Position numbers and translations under genes: made by a program
Assembly (NCBI RefSeq): GCF_002022275.1
Contig: NZ_MSDF01000031.1
Coordinates: 38,656 to 102,655, forward strand
Reading direction: 5' to 3'
DNA: 64,000 nt
Source of the DNA: Pseudomonas fluorescens
GTDB lineage: Bacteria; Pseudomonadota; Gammaproteobacteria; Pseudomonadales; Pseudomonadaceae
The notes under the pieces: generated by a model
What the model saw: only the letters and a program-made list of their open reading frames with translations
What the model was told of the DNA's origin: nothing
Database searches by the model: none
Shown: positions 52,569-60,166 of the stretch, in pieces
Position numbering within the stretch: position 1 is the stretch's first letter
Layout of the letters: each line of letters starts with the position of its first letter

Positions 52569-53252
52569 ATGAGCTCGATCAAACCGGCAGCACTTGCACA
52601 GTTTATAGACCATACGTTGCTGGCGGCCGACGCCACGCGTCAACAGATCGCCGTGTTGTGCAGCGAAGCGCTGGAATACGGGTTTTATTCCGTGTGCGTG
52701 AACTCGGGTCAGGTCCCTTATGCCGCGCAGTTGCTCGCCGGCCAATCGGTCAAAGTCTGCGCCGTGGTGGGTTTCCCCCTGGGCGCCGGGCTGAGCGAGA
52801 GTAAAGCCTTCGAAGCCCGTCAGGCAATCGCCGCAGGTGCGGGCGAGATCGACATGGTGCTCAATATCGGCGCGCTGCGCGAAGGGTTGTTCGATACGGT
52901 GCGCGACGACATCGCTGCGGTGCAACAGGCCTGCGGCGCGGTGCCGCTTAAGGTAATTCTCGAAACCTGCCTGTTGGACGACCCGCAAAAGACCCGCGCC
53001 TGCGAAATCTGCCGCGACCTCGGCGTGGCGTTCGTGAAAACCTCCACTGGGTTCAGCCGCAGCGGCGCGACTGCGCAAGACATCGCGCTGATGCGCGGCG
53101 TGGTGGGCCCGCACATGGGGGTCAAGGCGTCGGGCGGGGTGCGTGATTACGCCACCGCAGTGGCAATGATCGAAGCCGGCGCCACGCGCCTGGGCACGAG
53201 TTCGGGGGTGAGCATTGTCAGTGGCGCACCGGCGAGTGCGGCGGGTTACTGA
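52569..53252 (+). CDS. deoC: Deoxyribose-phosphate aldolase
   Basis: A 227-residue class I aldolase splitting deoxyribose-5-phosphate into acetaldehyde and glyceraldehyde-3-phosphate. The Schiff-base Lys is in AFVKTSTGFS, the assisting Lys in HMGVKASGGVRD, and the N-terminus is FIDHTLLAADA with KVCAVVGFPLGAG. ATG 52569 follows AGGA. It joins the deoxyribose and deoxynucleoside routes of the window. Confidence 0.97.
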   Translation: MSSIKPAALAQFIDHTLLAADATRQQIAVLCSEALEYGFYSVCVNSGQVPYAAQLLAGQSVKVCAVVGFPLGAGLSESKAFEARQAIAAGAGEIDMVLNIGALREGLFDTVRDDIAAVQQACGAVPLKVILETCLLDDPQKTRACEICRDLGVAFVKTSTGFSRSGATAQDIALMRGVVGPHMGVKASGGVRDYATAVAMIEAGATRLGTSSGVSIVSGAPASAAGY

Positions 53253-53278
53253 CTGAACGAAAAAGCCACTCACTGGCG

Positions 53279-53617
53279 TTAATGCTGTTCACTTAAGGAA
53301 TAGGTCGGCGAGTGTTGTATCTGTGGCGAGCGGGCCTCCCTGAGCAAGTCCCGCGCCTGGTCTGCGCGTAAGGCCAGGGTCATTTGCCGCTCATCAATGA
53401 TGATCTCGGCCACGATCAACCCGCCGATCAGTGGCGCGGTGACCAGCCAGTGGGCGTAACACTGCGTAGCCAGCGACGCGCAAACGCCAACGATCCATAA
53501 CATCAAGACACATTTGGGCGCGCGTTGCTGCAACGGTACCCAAACCCGCTGCAGTCGTTTCAGCCGGGCCGTTTGCAGCTTCAATGACGCTTCAAGCTGT
53601 GCCAGATCATTGGGCAT
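53279..53617 (-). CDS. Small membrane protein downstream of the two-component system
   Basis: A 112-residue protein of unrecognised family with a charged N-terminal helix (LEASLKLQTARLKRLQRVW), two hydrophobic segments (VLMLWIVGVCASLATQCYA and LVTAPLIGGLIVAEIII) and a charged tail. ATG 53617 lies within the end of the next upstream small gene (11-bp overlap), so the two are coupled. Confidence 0.55.
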   Translation of the reverse strand: MPNDLAQLEASLKLQTARLKRLQRVWVPLQQRAPKCVLMLWIVGVCASLATQCYAHWLVTAPLIGGLIVAEIIIDERQMTLALRADQARDLLREARSPQIQHSPTYSLSEQH

Positions 53618-53819
53618 GTTCACGCTCGTGAACGGCCCGGACGCTGCCGGGAAGGGGCTTGCCGAGCCAGCACAGGTTGACCCGTTCAACTTCCAGCCAG
53701 TGCCCGTTCTGCGGGGTTGCGTGGCAGCTTTTGAACGCGATGCAAAGGCCCTGGGCATCCAATAACGCAAAGTGCCGACAACGGCTGGTTTTCTTGAGGA
53801 TCAACGAAAGTAGGCGCAT
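53607..53819 (-). CDS. Small hypothetical protein (70 aa)
   Basis: A 70-residue basic protein, MRLLSLILKKTSRCRHFAL at the start, with three further Cys and several His, ending HEREHAQ. No recognised domain. It lies 16 bp after the sensor-kinase stop and overlaps the small membrane-protein gene, so it seems part of the same transcript. Confidence 0.5.
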   Translation of the reverse strand: MRLLSLILKKTSRCRHFALLDAQGLCIAFKSCHATPQNGHWLEVERVNLCWLGKPLPGSVRAVHEREHAQ

Positions 53820-53835
53820 CGCAGTGTCCGCCCAG

Positions 53836-54897
53836 TCACACAGGCCAGCTGAGTTCGAGCAGCGTTCCGCCGTTTTCCATTTTCCGGCAGGTCACCGCCC
53901 CGCCATGGGCGAGGGCGATCGCACGCACCACCGCCAACCCCAGGCCACTGCCGCCCTGGGCGCGGGAGCGGGAGTTCTCGCCGCGCTGGAAGGCTTCGAA
54001 CATATGCGTGGCGAAGCCTTCGTCGATAGCCGGGCCGTCATCGCGCACGCGCAGGTAGTTGATGCCGCCGCGCGTGCTCAGGTGCACGATGACGTTTCCT
54101 GGTGTCGCGTGCCGCCGGATATTGCCCAGCAACGCCAGCAAGGCCTGGCGAATCCGCGTGGGATCGCAGCGCAGCGTGCGGCGTTGCAGGTCCAGCTGCA
54201 GTACGAAGCCTGCGGCGACAAGGCTCGGCTCGAACAGCCTGACGTCGTCTTCGATGCCCTGCGCCAGGTCGGCGTCTTGCAGGTTGAGCTCCAGGTAGCC
54301 GCTGTCCGCCAGGCCGACAACGCGCAAATCTTCGATCAAACGCGTCAAGCCTTCCACCTGGCCGAGCAGGCTGTAGAACTGCGCGGTGTCCGGTTCGAAT
54401 ACGCCTTCTGCCAACCCTTGCAGGCGCCCGCGCAGGATCGTCAGGGGCGTGCGCAGTTCGTGGGCAATCGCCGCGTTCCAGAACGCCTGCTCCTGCGCCA
54501 TGCGCTTCAAGCGTTGGGCCATGCTGTTGAAGTCGTTGACCAGGATCGCGGCTTCCCCAATCGACTGGTCACCGGCCACCGCCTGTACGTCGAGGTCGCC
54601 GTCGGCCAGTTTGCGCAGGTTCTCGGCGACGGAATTGAGCGGCATCAAAATCCGCCGGGACAGCTTCAACGCCACGATCGAACCCACCGCGAGGCTGACG
54701 CAGGTGGTCAAGCCCATCCAGGCCCATTCGATGTTCGCCGGCAGCCACGCATCCACCTCTTCGTTGGTGAGCGGCCAGTACGTCCACAACAGCGCATAAA
54801 AAATATACGAGCCGAGGACGGCCAGGGCGATCACACACAGCACCACGGCGGACATGGACAGAATGATCTGGCGGCTCAAGCCGTTAAGCATTTTCAC
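53836..54897 (-). CDS. Sensor histidine kinase, BaeS-like
   Basis: A 353-residue membrane kinase with two transmembrane segments (IILSMSAVVLCVIALAVLGSYIFYALL and WMGLTTCVSLAVGSIVAL, residues about 9-35 and 54-72), a short periplasmic loop, HAMP, the H-box AIAHELRTPLTILRGR and HATPase_c (RVRDDGPAIDEG, GSGLGLAVVRAIA). The N-box is degenerate (RIRQALLALLGNIRRHA). The GTG start overlaps the regulator stop (GTGA). It pairs with the adjacent OmpR-type regulator. Confidence 0.92.
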   Translation of the reverse strand: MKMLNGLSRQIILSMSAVVLCVIALAVLGSYIFYALLWTYWPLTNEEVDAWLPANIEWAWMGLTTCVSLAVGSIVALKLSRRILMPLNSVAENLRKLADGDLDVQAVAGDQSIGEAAILVNDFNSMAQRLKRMAQEQAFWNAAIAHELRTPLTILRGRLQGLAEGVFEPDTAQFYSLLGQVEGLTRLIEDLRVVGLADSGYLELNLQDADLAQGIEDDVRLFEPSLVAAGFVLQLDLQRRTLRCDPTRIRQALLALLGNIRRHATPGNVIVHLSTRGGINYLRVRDDGPAIDEGFATHMFEAFQRGENSRSRAQGGSGLGLAVVRAIALAHGGAVTCRKMENGGTLLELSWPV

Positions 54898-55616
54898 GAG
54901 GCACTTCCAAAGCGATAGCCGACGCCACGGATGCTGGTGGGCACGCCTTGCAGGCCGGCGTCTTCGATCTTGCGGCGCAACTTGCTGATATGGCTGTCGA
55001 CCGTGCGCTCCAGGCTGTCACTCTCCGGTGAACATTGGGCCAGCAGTTCGGCGCGTGTCAGCACGCGTTTTGGCGCCTTCGCCAACTGGGCCAGCAACCT
55101 GAACTCGGTGACGGTCAGCGCCAGCGGCACACGCTTGCCGGCGATGTGCAGCGTGACTTCATAGCTTTCCAGATCGATTTCAAATGCGTCCACCCGCAGC
55201 ACCGTGGGGCTGGCGCGGTCGTTGTGAGCGAGCGAACGCCTGAGCACCGCCTGGGTGCGCGCCACGACTTCAGCCGGGTTGAAGGGTTTGACGATGTAGT
55301 CGTCGGCGCCGATGCGCAGGCCCATCAGCTTGTCCAGGTCCTGGTCTTGCGCGGTCAGCATGATCACCGGCGTCGTACCGCGATGGCGCACTTCAGCCAG
55401 CACCTGCCAGCCGTCCACATGGGGCATCAGCACATCGAGCAGCAGCAGGTCCGGCTTGAGTGCCAGGTGCATCTCCAGGGCGCGTCGGCCATCGAGTGCA
55501 TGGGCGGTACGAAAACCGCTGCGGTTGAGGTAGGCAATCAGAATGGCCGCGATCTCGGGCTCGTCTTCTGCGATCAGCACCAGCGCCTGGGTTTCTCTAG
55601 CGGGGAAGTCATTCAT
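54894..55616 (-). CDS. OmpR-family response regulator, BaeR-like
   Basis: A 240-residue regulator: receiver with the Asp in LLLLDVLMPHVDGW and Lys in DDYIVKPFNPAE, then a winged helix (LTVTEFRLLAQLAKAPKRVLTRAELL to ERTVDSHISKLRRKIED, RGVGYRFG). ATG 55616 matches family length. First gene of an operon with its kinase and two small genes; BaeSR-like systems sense envelope or toxic-compound stress, but the inducer here is unknown. Confidence 0.93.
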   Translation of the reverse strand: MNDFPARETQALVLIAEDEPEIAAILIAYLNRSGFRTAHALDGRRALEMHLALKPDLLLLDVLMPHVDGWQVLAEVRHRGTTPVIMLTAQDQDLDKLMGLRIGADDYIVKPFNPAEVVARTQAVLRRSLAHNDRASPTVLRVDAFEIDLESYEVTLHIAGKRVPLALTVTEFRLLAQLAKAPKRVLTRAELLAQCSPESDSLERTVDSHISKLRRKIEDAGLQGVPTSIRGVGYRFGSAS

Positions 55617-55775
55617 GGTGGGCTCGGTCCCGGTGCCTTGTGTGAGTGTGCAGTGCTGATTGTGCGAAATAACCATGCACTTTCATGGGAGGTTTTGTGG
55701 AGAAACGATGGAGACGCGTGCTTATTTTCTCCCCGGTCAGCAGGTTTTGGCTCTGTTGACGATCCATACACAAAA

Positions 55776-55787
55776 GTCCAGTATGGA
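55776..55787. promoter_or_regulatory. Candidate DauR site before the binding-protein gene
   Basis: GTCCAGTATGGA preceded by AAAA, one base from the GTCCATTATGGA site before dauB. It lies 75 bp before the ATG and just upstream of a TATAAG -10-like box. Confidence 0.6.
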
Positions 55788-55862
55788 ATTATAAGTATAA
55801 AAAATGACGTTTCACGTTTTTCCCTTCTTGCCAAACAAACAATAACTTGCGAGACCCTGATC

Positions 55863-56639
55863 ATGAAGACACGCGCCCTCATTACCGGCCTGGCCCTGAG
55901 CCTGCTCGCTTCCAGCCACCTGCTGGCGGCGGAGAAAACCCTGCGCATCGGCATCGAGGCGGCGTACCCGCCGTTCGCGTCCAAGACCCAGGACGGCAAG
56001 ATCGTCGGGTTCGACTACGACATCGGCAACGCGTTGTGCGCGCAGATGAAGGTCAAATGTGTGTGGGTGGAAGGTGAGTTCGACGGTCTGATTCCTTCCC
56101 TTAAGGTGAAGAAAATCGACATGGCCTTGTCATCCATGACCATCAATGACGATCGCAAGAAGTCAGTGGACTTCACCCACAAGTACTATTTCACCTCCTC
56201 GCGTCTGGTCATGAAAGACGGTGCCGTGGTGGACGACCAGTACGCCAGCCTCAAAGGCAAGACCATCGGCGTGCAGCGCGCCACCACCACTGATCGTTAT
56301 GCCACCGAGGTGTTTGAGCCCAAGGGGATTAACGTCAAGCGTTACAGCAATAACGAAGAAATCTACATGGACCTGGCGGCAGGGCGTCTTGATGCGATTT
56401 TTGCCGACACCATTCCGTTGAGTGACTTCCTGTCGATGCCGCGTGGTCAGGGGTATGCCTTTGTCGGCCCGGAACTCAAAGACCCCAAATATGTGGGCGA
56501 GGGCGCCGGGATTGCGGTGCGCAAGGGCAATACCGAACTGGTCGGCGAGTTGAATGCGGCGATTGATGGCATTCGGGCCAATGGTGAGTATCAGAAGATT
56601 TCGCAGCAGTACTTCAAGTCCGACATCTACGGCGACTGA
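55863..56639 (+). CDS. Periplasmic basic-amino-acid-binding protein of an ABC transporter
   Basis: A 258-residue SBP_bac_3 protein with signal peptide (TRALITGLALSLLASSHLLA). It begins KTLRIGIEAAYPPFASKTQDG and contains GFDYDIGNALCAQ, DMALSSMTIND and DAIFADTIPLSDFL, as in the Lys/Arg/Orn-binding ArgT/AotJ group. No permease or ATPase genes are next to it, so it would share those of another system. The same gene neighbours dauBAR in P. aeruginosa (PA3865). Possible D-arginine or D-lysine receptor. Confidence 0.9.
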   Translation: MKTRALITGLALSLLASSHLLAAEKTLRIGIEAAYPPFASKTQDGKIVGFDYDIGNALCAQMKVKCVWVEGEFDGLIPSLKVKKIDMALSSMTINDDRKKSVDFTHKYYFTSSRLVMKDGAVVDDQYASLKGKTIGVQRATTTDRYATEVFEPKGINVKRYSNNEEIYMDLAAGRLDAIFADTIPLSDFLSMPRGQGYAFVGPELKDPKYVGEGAGIAVRKGNTELVGELNAAIDGIRANGEYQKISQQYFKSDIYGD

Positions 56640-56650
56640 GTTTAGTCAAT

Positions 56651-56764
56651 GATCGTTCCCACGCTCCGCGTGGGAATGCCGCTGCGGACGCTCTGCGTCC
56701 GGCTCTTGAAGTCGTGACGCGGAGCGTCACCGGATGCATTCCCACGCGGAGCGTGGGAACGATC
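56651..56764. repeat. Large extragenic inverted repeat
   Basis: Perfect 29-bp arms at 56651-56679 and 56736-56764, each itself a small hairpin (CCCACGC/GCGTGGG), with two further hairpins between them (GGACGC/GCGTCC and GTGACGC/GCGTCAC). It lies between convergent genes and may serve as a bidirectional mRNA 3' end. Confidence 0.8.
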
Positions 56765-56766
56765 AA

Positions 56767-57393
56767 CTAGCCCTTCAATTCCTTGAGGTGCTTGTAAACC
56801 GTCGCCCGTCCCATCCCCAGCACATTGGCCACATAGTTCGAAGCACTCTTGCCCTTGAACGCCCCTTCGGCATGCAACGCCAGCACCAGTTCGCGCTTGT
56901 GGTCACGGGTCAGCAGATTCAGGCTCAATTGGCGCTCACGCATCCAGGCATGCAAAAACGTATTGATGCGTTCCTGCCAGTCATCACGAAACAGTGAGTC
57001 CGGCTGCGGGATCAGCTTGCTCGGCGACAGGAACAGGTCCAGCGCGGCCTTGGCGTTTGCCAACAGGGAAATATTCAGGTTGATGCACAGCACCGCGAGC
57101 CGCTGACCGGTGTGGTCGTGCAGCACCGTGCTGAGGCTGCGAATTTTCTGACCGTCCCAGTTGAGCTTTTCGTACGGCCCGATATTCACTTCGCTGACAT
57201 CATCGCTGACCATGTCTTCCAGCGCCGAGTCGTCGCCAATGGCCCGCTTCGACAGGTTGTTGGCGATGTAATCAACGGTTTGTGTGCGCAAGTCATGCAG
57301 CACCACTTCGGCATGCGGAAAGAACAGCGTGGCGATTGCATCAGCAATCGCGCGGAAATTTTGCATGACCTTGTCGTGTTCGGCGGTGTTCAT
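56767..57393 (-). CDS. dauR: Transcriptional regulator DauR
   Basis: A 208-residue YheO-like regulator: PAS-like N-terminal domain (LFFPHAEVVLHDLRTQTVDYIANN through VLCINLNISLLANA) and a C-terminal DauR-type helix-turn-helix (GKSASNYVANVLGMGRATVYKHLKELKG split at the motif). In P. aeruginosa DauR represses dauBAR and responds to D-arginine/D-lysine. Its ATG overlaps the dauA stop (TGATG). Confidence 0.9.
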   Translation of the reverse strand: MNTAEHDKVMQNFRAIADAIATLFFPHAEVVLHDLRTQTVDYIANNLSKRAIGDDSALEDMVSDDVSEVNIGPYEKLNWDGQKIRSLSTVLHDHTGQRLAVLCINLNISLLANAKAALDLFLSPSKLIPQPDSLFRDDWQERINTFLHAWMRERQLSLNLLTRDHKRELVLALHAEGAFKGKSASNYVANVLGMGRATVYKHLKELKG

Positions 57394-58526
57394 CAATGCG
57401 GCTCCAGGCGGACGGGGGAGAGCATACCAGCGTCCAGGCCGAACCGCGTGAGTGGCTCCGGCAACGGCACGCCGCGCACCAGCGCCGCACTGGCCTGGCC
57501 CATCGCCGGTGAGGTCTGGATGCCGTAACCGCCTTGCGCCGCGACCCAGAACAGCCCGGGCACGCGAGGATCAAAGCCCGACAGCAAATCGCCATCGTGC
57601 ACAAAGCTGCGCAGCCCCGCCCAGGTGCGGGTCGGGCGGCGGATGGTCAGCGTGGTGGCCTCTTCGATCTGGTAGATGCCCATGGCGATGTCCAGTTCTT
57701 CGGGCTGTACGTCCTGGGGCTCGACCGGGTCGGCATTGGCTGGCGAGCCGAGGAACATGCCCGCGTCGGGCTTCATGTAAAAGGCCTCGTCGAGGGCTAC
57801 CAGCATTGGCCAATGGTGCGTGTCCAGGCCCTCGGGCCCGGCGAAAATAAAGGCCGAGCGGCGCTTGGGCTGCAGGCCTATGGACGCCGCACCGGCCAGC
57901 CCGCCGATATGGTCGGCCCAGGCCCCGGCGGCATTGATGATGACCGGCGTTGTGTACGTCGCGTCCTGGGTACGCACATGCCACACACCCTCGGCGTCAC
58001 GGCTCAGGCCCAGCACGTGGCTGTCGGTGCGCACTTCGCTGTGGTTGCGCCGAATACCGCGCAAGTAGCCTTGATGCAGAGCGTCGGTGTCGATGTCGCT
58101 GGCGGTAGGGTCGAAGATCGCACCGTGGACTTTTTCCCGGCGCAGGATTGGCAACCGCGCACACGCCTCGTCGGCACTCAGCCGCTGCACCTGCGACACG
58201 GTGGCCTTGGCGCTCTGGTATTGGCTTTCCAGTTCCGCCGGGTCGCCGCTGAAGTCCACGGTCATCTCACCACGCGGTGTCAGCAGCGGGTGCTCACAGA
58301 AACCCGCCGGCGGGTGATCAAAAAACTCACGACTCGCCAGGGTCAGCGCGCGCACTTGCGGCGTGCCGTAGGCGGCGGTGTAAAGCGCAGCCGAACGCCC
58401 GGTGGAGTGATAGGCCGGGTGATTTTCACGCTCCAGCACCAGCACCTTGGCGTGCTGCGATAACCAGAACCCGGTCGACGCGCCCGCAATGCCGCCGCCG
58501 ATGATGATGAAGTCTGCATGGCTCAT
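57393..58526 (-). CDS. dauA: FAD-dependent D-arginine dehydrogenase
   Basis: A 377-residue DAO-family flavoenzyme. The N-terminal FAD site is IIGGGIAGASTGFWL, followed by ENHPAYHSTGRSAALYTAAYG, and the C-terminal glycine motif is FWVAAQGGYGIQTSPAMG. DauA oxidises D-arginine and other D-amino acids to 2-oxo acids with ammonia release (2-ketoarginine from D-Arg). Order dauB-dauA-dauR is that of P. aeruginosa. Confidence 0.92.
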   Translation of the reverse strand: MSHADFIIIGGGIAGASTGFWLSQHAKVLVLERENHPAYHSTGRSAALYTAAYGTPQVRALTLASREFFDHPPAGFCEHPLLTPRGEMTVDFSGDPAELESQYQSAKATVSQVQRLSADEACARLPILRREKVHGAIFDPTASDIDTDALHQGYLRGIRRNHSEVRTDSHVLGLSRDAEGVWHVRTQDATYTTPVIINAAGAWADHIGGLAGAASIGLQPKRRSAFIFAGPEGLDTHHWPMLVALDEAFYMKPDAGMFLGSPANADPVEPQDVQPEELDIAMGIYQIEEATTLTIRRPTRTWAGLRSFVHDGDLLSGFDPRVPGLFWVAAQGGYGIQTSPAMGQASAALVRGVPLPEPLTRFGLDAGMLSPVRLEPH

Positions 58527-58546
58527 GAACGTCTCCTGAAGCGGGT

Positions 58547-59494
58547 TTAGCGCGGGATGTGGTAAAGCGCGTTGGCCAGGGCCACGTCTTCGAGGCCCAG
58601 CCCGATTGAGCGGAAAAACACATGACGGTCGTATTCGGGGCGCGGGACCATGTCGCTGAGCAACTCCGGCAGGTCGCCGATCACGGCACGCTTGTCCCAG
58701 CCGTGGCGTTCACTGGCGATCAGCATTTCGCCGGCCGCGCCCGGTGTGGTTTGGCGGTAATCGCAAAATACCTGCATGCCGTTGAGGCTGTGCGGCGGCA
58801 CTTCATGGGCACGCGGTGCGTTGGTACTGATCGAGGTGATCAGCGCCGGTTTGCTCAGGCGCGACGGGTCGATCACCGGGCCGGCCGACGAGGTGCACAG
58901 CAGGATCACGTCGGCGTCTTGCAGGGCCGCATCGCAGGTTGCAGCGAAGGTCAGGCGCGGGTCCAGGCCGTTGAGGCGGGCGAGGGTTTCAGCGCTGGCG
59001 TCTCCCAGGCTTGGCGAGTACAGACGCATGCTTTGCCAGTCACGCAGGTTCTGCACATAGCGCACATGCGCCTGGGCGACCTTGCCGCTGCCGATGATTG
59101 CCAGGCGCCGCGCTGTGGCGGGTGCCAGTGCGTCCACCGCCAACGCGGTGGTCGCAGCCGTACGCTCGGTAGTCAGTTCGGCTGCATCACAAAGCAGCAG
59201 CGGTTGACCGGTATGCATCGACATCAACAGTGTCCAGGCCGTCACCAGCGGCCCCTGCTCGCGCACGATATACGGCGAAGTCTTGACCCCGTACACCTCA
59301 TCTTCGGCCAGCACGCCCAGGTAATTGATGAAGTCACCGGCACCGTTGGGGAACTCCACCCACTGTTGCGCCGGTTGCACCGCCTGCCCGGCGGCCATGT
59401 CGCGGAACAGTTTGTGCAAGACGTGAGGCACGTCGATTTTGGCGAGCAGTTCACGGGCCTGAGCCCGGTTGATCACAAGAGGCGTACTGGACAT
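58547..59494 (-). CDS. dauB: NAD(P)H-dependent anabolic L-arginine dehydrogenase (ornithine cyclodeaminase/mu-crystallin family)
   Basis: A 315-residue OCD/mu-crystallin-family protein, with the Rossmann motif LAIIGSGKVAQAHVRYVQNL and the MSMHTGQPLLLCDAAELTTERTAATTALAVDALA region (split by motif). DauB reduces 2-ketoarginine with ammonia to L-arginine, completing D-to-L racemisation with DauA. First gene of dauBAR; a palindrome GTCCATTATGGAC stands 27 bp upstream. Confidence 0.92.
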   Translation of the reverse strand: MSSTPLVINRAQARELLAKIDVPHVLHKLFRDMAAGQAVQPAQQWVEFPNGAGDFINYLGVLAEDEVYGVKTSPYIVREQGPLVTAWTLLMSMHTGQPLLLCDAAELTTERTAATTALAVDALAPATARRLAIIGSGKVAQAHVRYVQNLRDWQSMRLYSPSLGDASAETLARLNGLDPRLTFAATCDAALQDADVILLCTSSAGPVIDPSRLSKPALITSISTNAPRAHEVPPHSLNGMQVFCDYRQTTPGAAGEMLIASERHGWDKRAVIGDLPELLSDMVPRPEYDRHVFFRSIGLGLEDVALANALYHIPR

Positions 59495-59520
59495 GGATAT
59501 TTCCGTATATAAACTATTTT

Positions 59521-59533
59521 GTCCATTATGGAC
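59521..59533. promoter_or_regulatory. Candidate DauR operator before dauB
   Basis: GTCCATTATGGAC, a perfect 13-bp palindrome. The core GTCCA-N2-ATGGA recurs at 55776-55787. Confidence 0.62.
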
Positions 59534-59639
59534 TTTTAGTTCTGTTGAGCAATATACCCGCGTAAAAAAGGCGGTCGACGCCGCGCTGGCGGGCGCCTCG
59601 CTGCATACCCTTCGAAAAAGATTGAAAAATCACATTAAA

Positions 59640-59655
59640 TGTTATTTAAATACCA
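59640..59655. promoter_or_regulatory. DeoR operator before cdd
   Basis: TGTTATTTAAATACCA, one base off TGTTA-N6-TAACA. It lies in the block 59614-59658 (GAAAAAGATTGAA onward) shared with the deoK promoter at 40/45 identity. Confidence 0.75.
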
Positions 59656-59714
59656 AAATAATAGCGGCGCGACCGGCTTGGTCGTACCCGCAACAAAAAG
59701 GGGTGGCACTGCGC

Positions 59715-60113
59715 ATGACGAATGAACAAGGTTTGATGGAACAGGCAATACAGGCGGCTGGCCGGGCCTATGCGCCGTACTCGGAGTTTCCGGTCGGGGC
59801 AGCCTTGTTGACCGCCGACGGCGAAGTGGTGCTGGGCTGCAATGTGGAGAACATCTCCTATGGCCTGACCAACTGTGCCGAGCGCAGCGCCTTGTTCAGC
59901 GCCATCAGCCAGGGCCATGCGCCAGGCAGTTTCAAGGCCATGGCGGTGTACGCGCCAAACGTTTCGCTGATAAGCCCTTGCGGTGCCTGCCGCCAGGTGA
60001 TGCTGGAGTTGATGGCAAAGGATGCGGTGGTGATCTGCCTGGGCAATGACCCGGCGGCCACACGTACCTGGACCCTGGCGCAATTGCTGCCGGGCGCCTT
60101 CGACGCTTTCTAA
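59715..60113 (+). CDS. cdd: Cytidine deaminase
   Basis: A 132-residue homotetramer-type (short) cytidine deaminase. The zinc site is CNVENISYGLTNCAERSALF with Cys-Ala-Glu, and SPCGACRQVMLEL with the PCxxC pair. It deaminates (deoxy)cytidine to (deoxy)uridine. ATG 59715 gives the family N-terminus. First gene of cdd-nupC-deoA-deoB, with a DeoR operator 60 bp upstream. Confidence 0.96.
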   Translation: MTNEQGLMEQAIQAAGRAYAPYSEFPVGAALLTADGEVVLGCNVENISYGLTNCAERSALFSAISQGHAPGSFKAMAVYAPNVSLISPCGACRQVMLELMAKDAVVICLGNDPAATRTWTLAQLLPGAFDAF

Positions 60114-60166
60114 TCCCTGGCAGGCCTGCGGGCCTGCATCCGCTTGGTCCACTGTGAGACGCCTGC

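Noticed and set aside
53253..53278. Terminator after deoC
   Set aside because: Only the left arm of the recurrent terminator plus a 4-bp stem (GCCA/TGGC) is present and there is no T tract.
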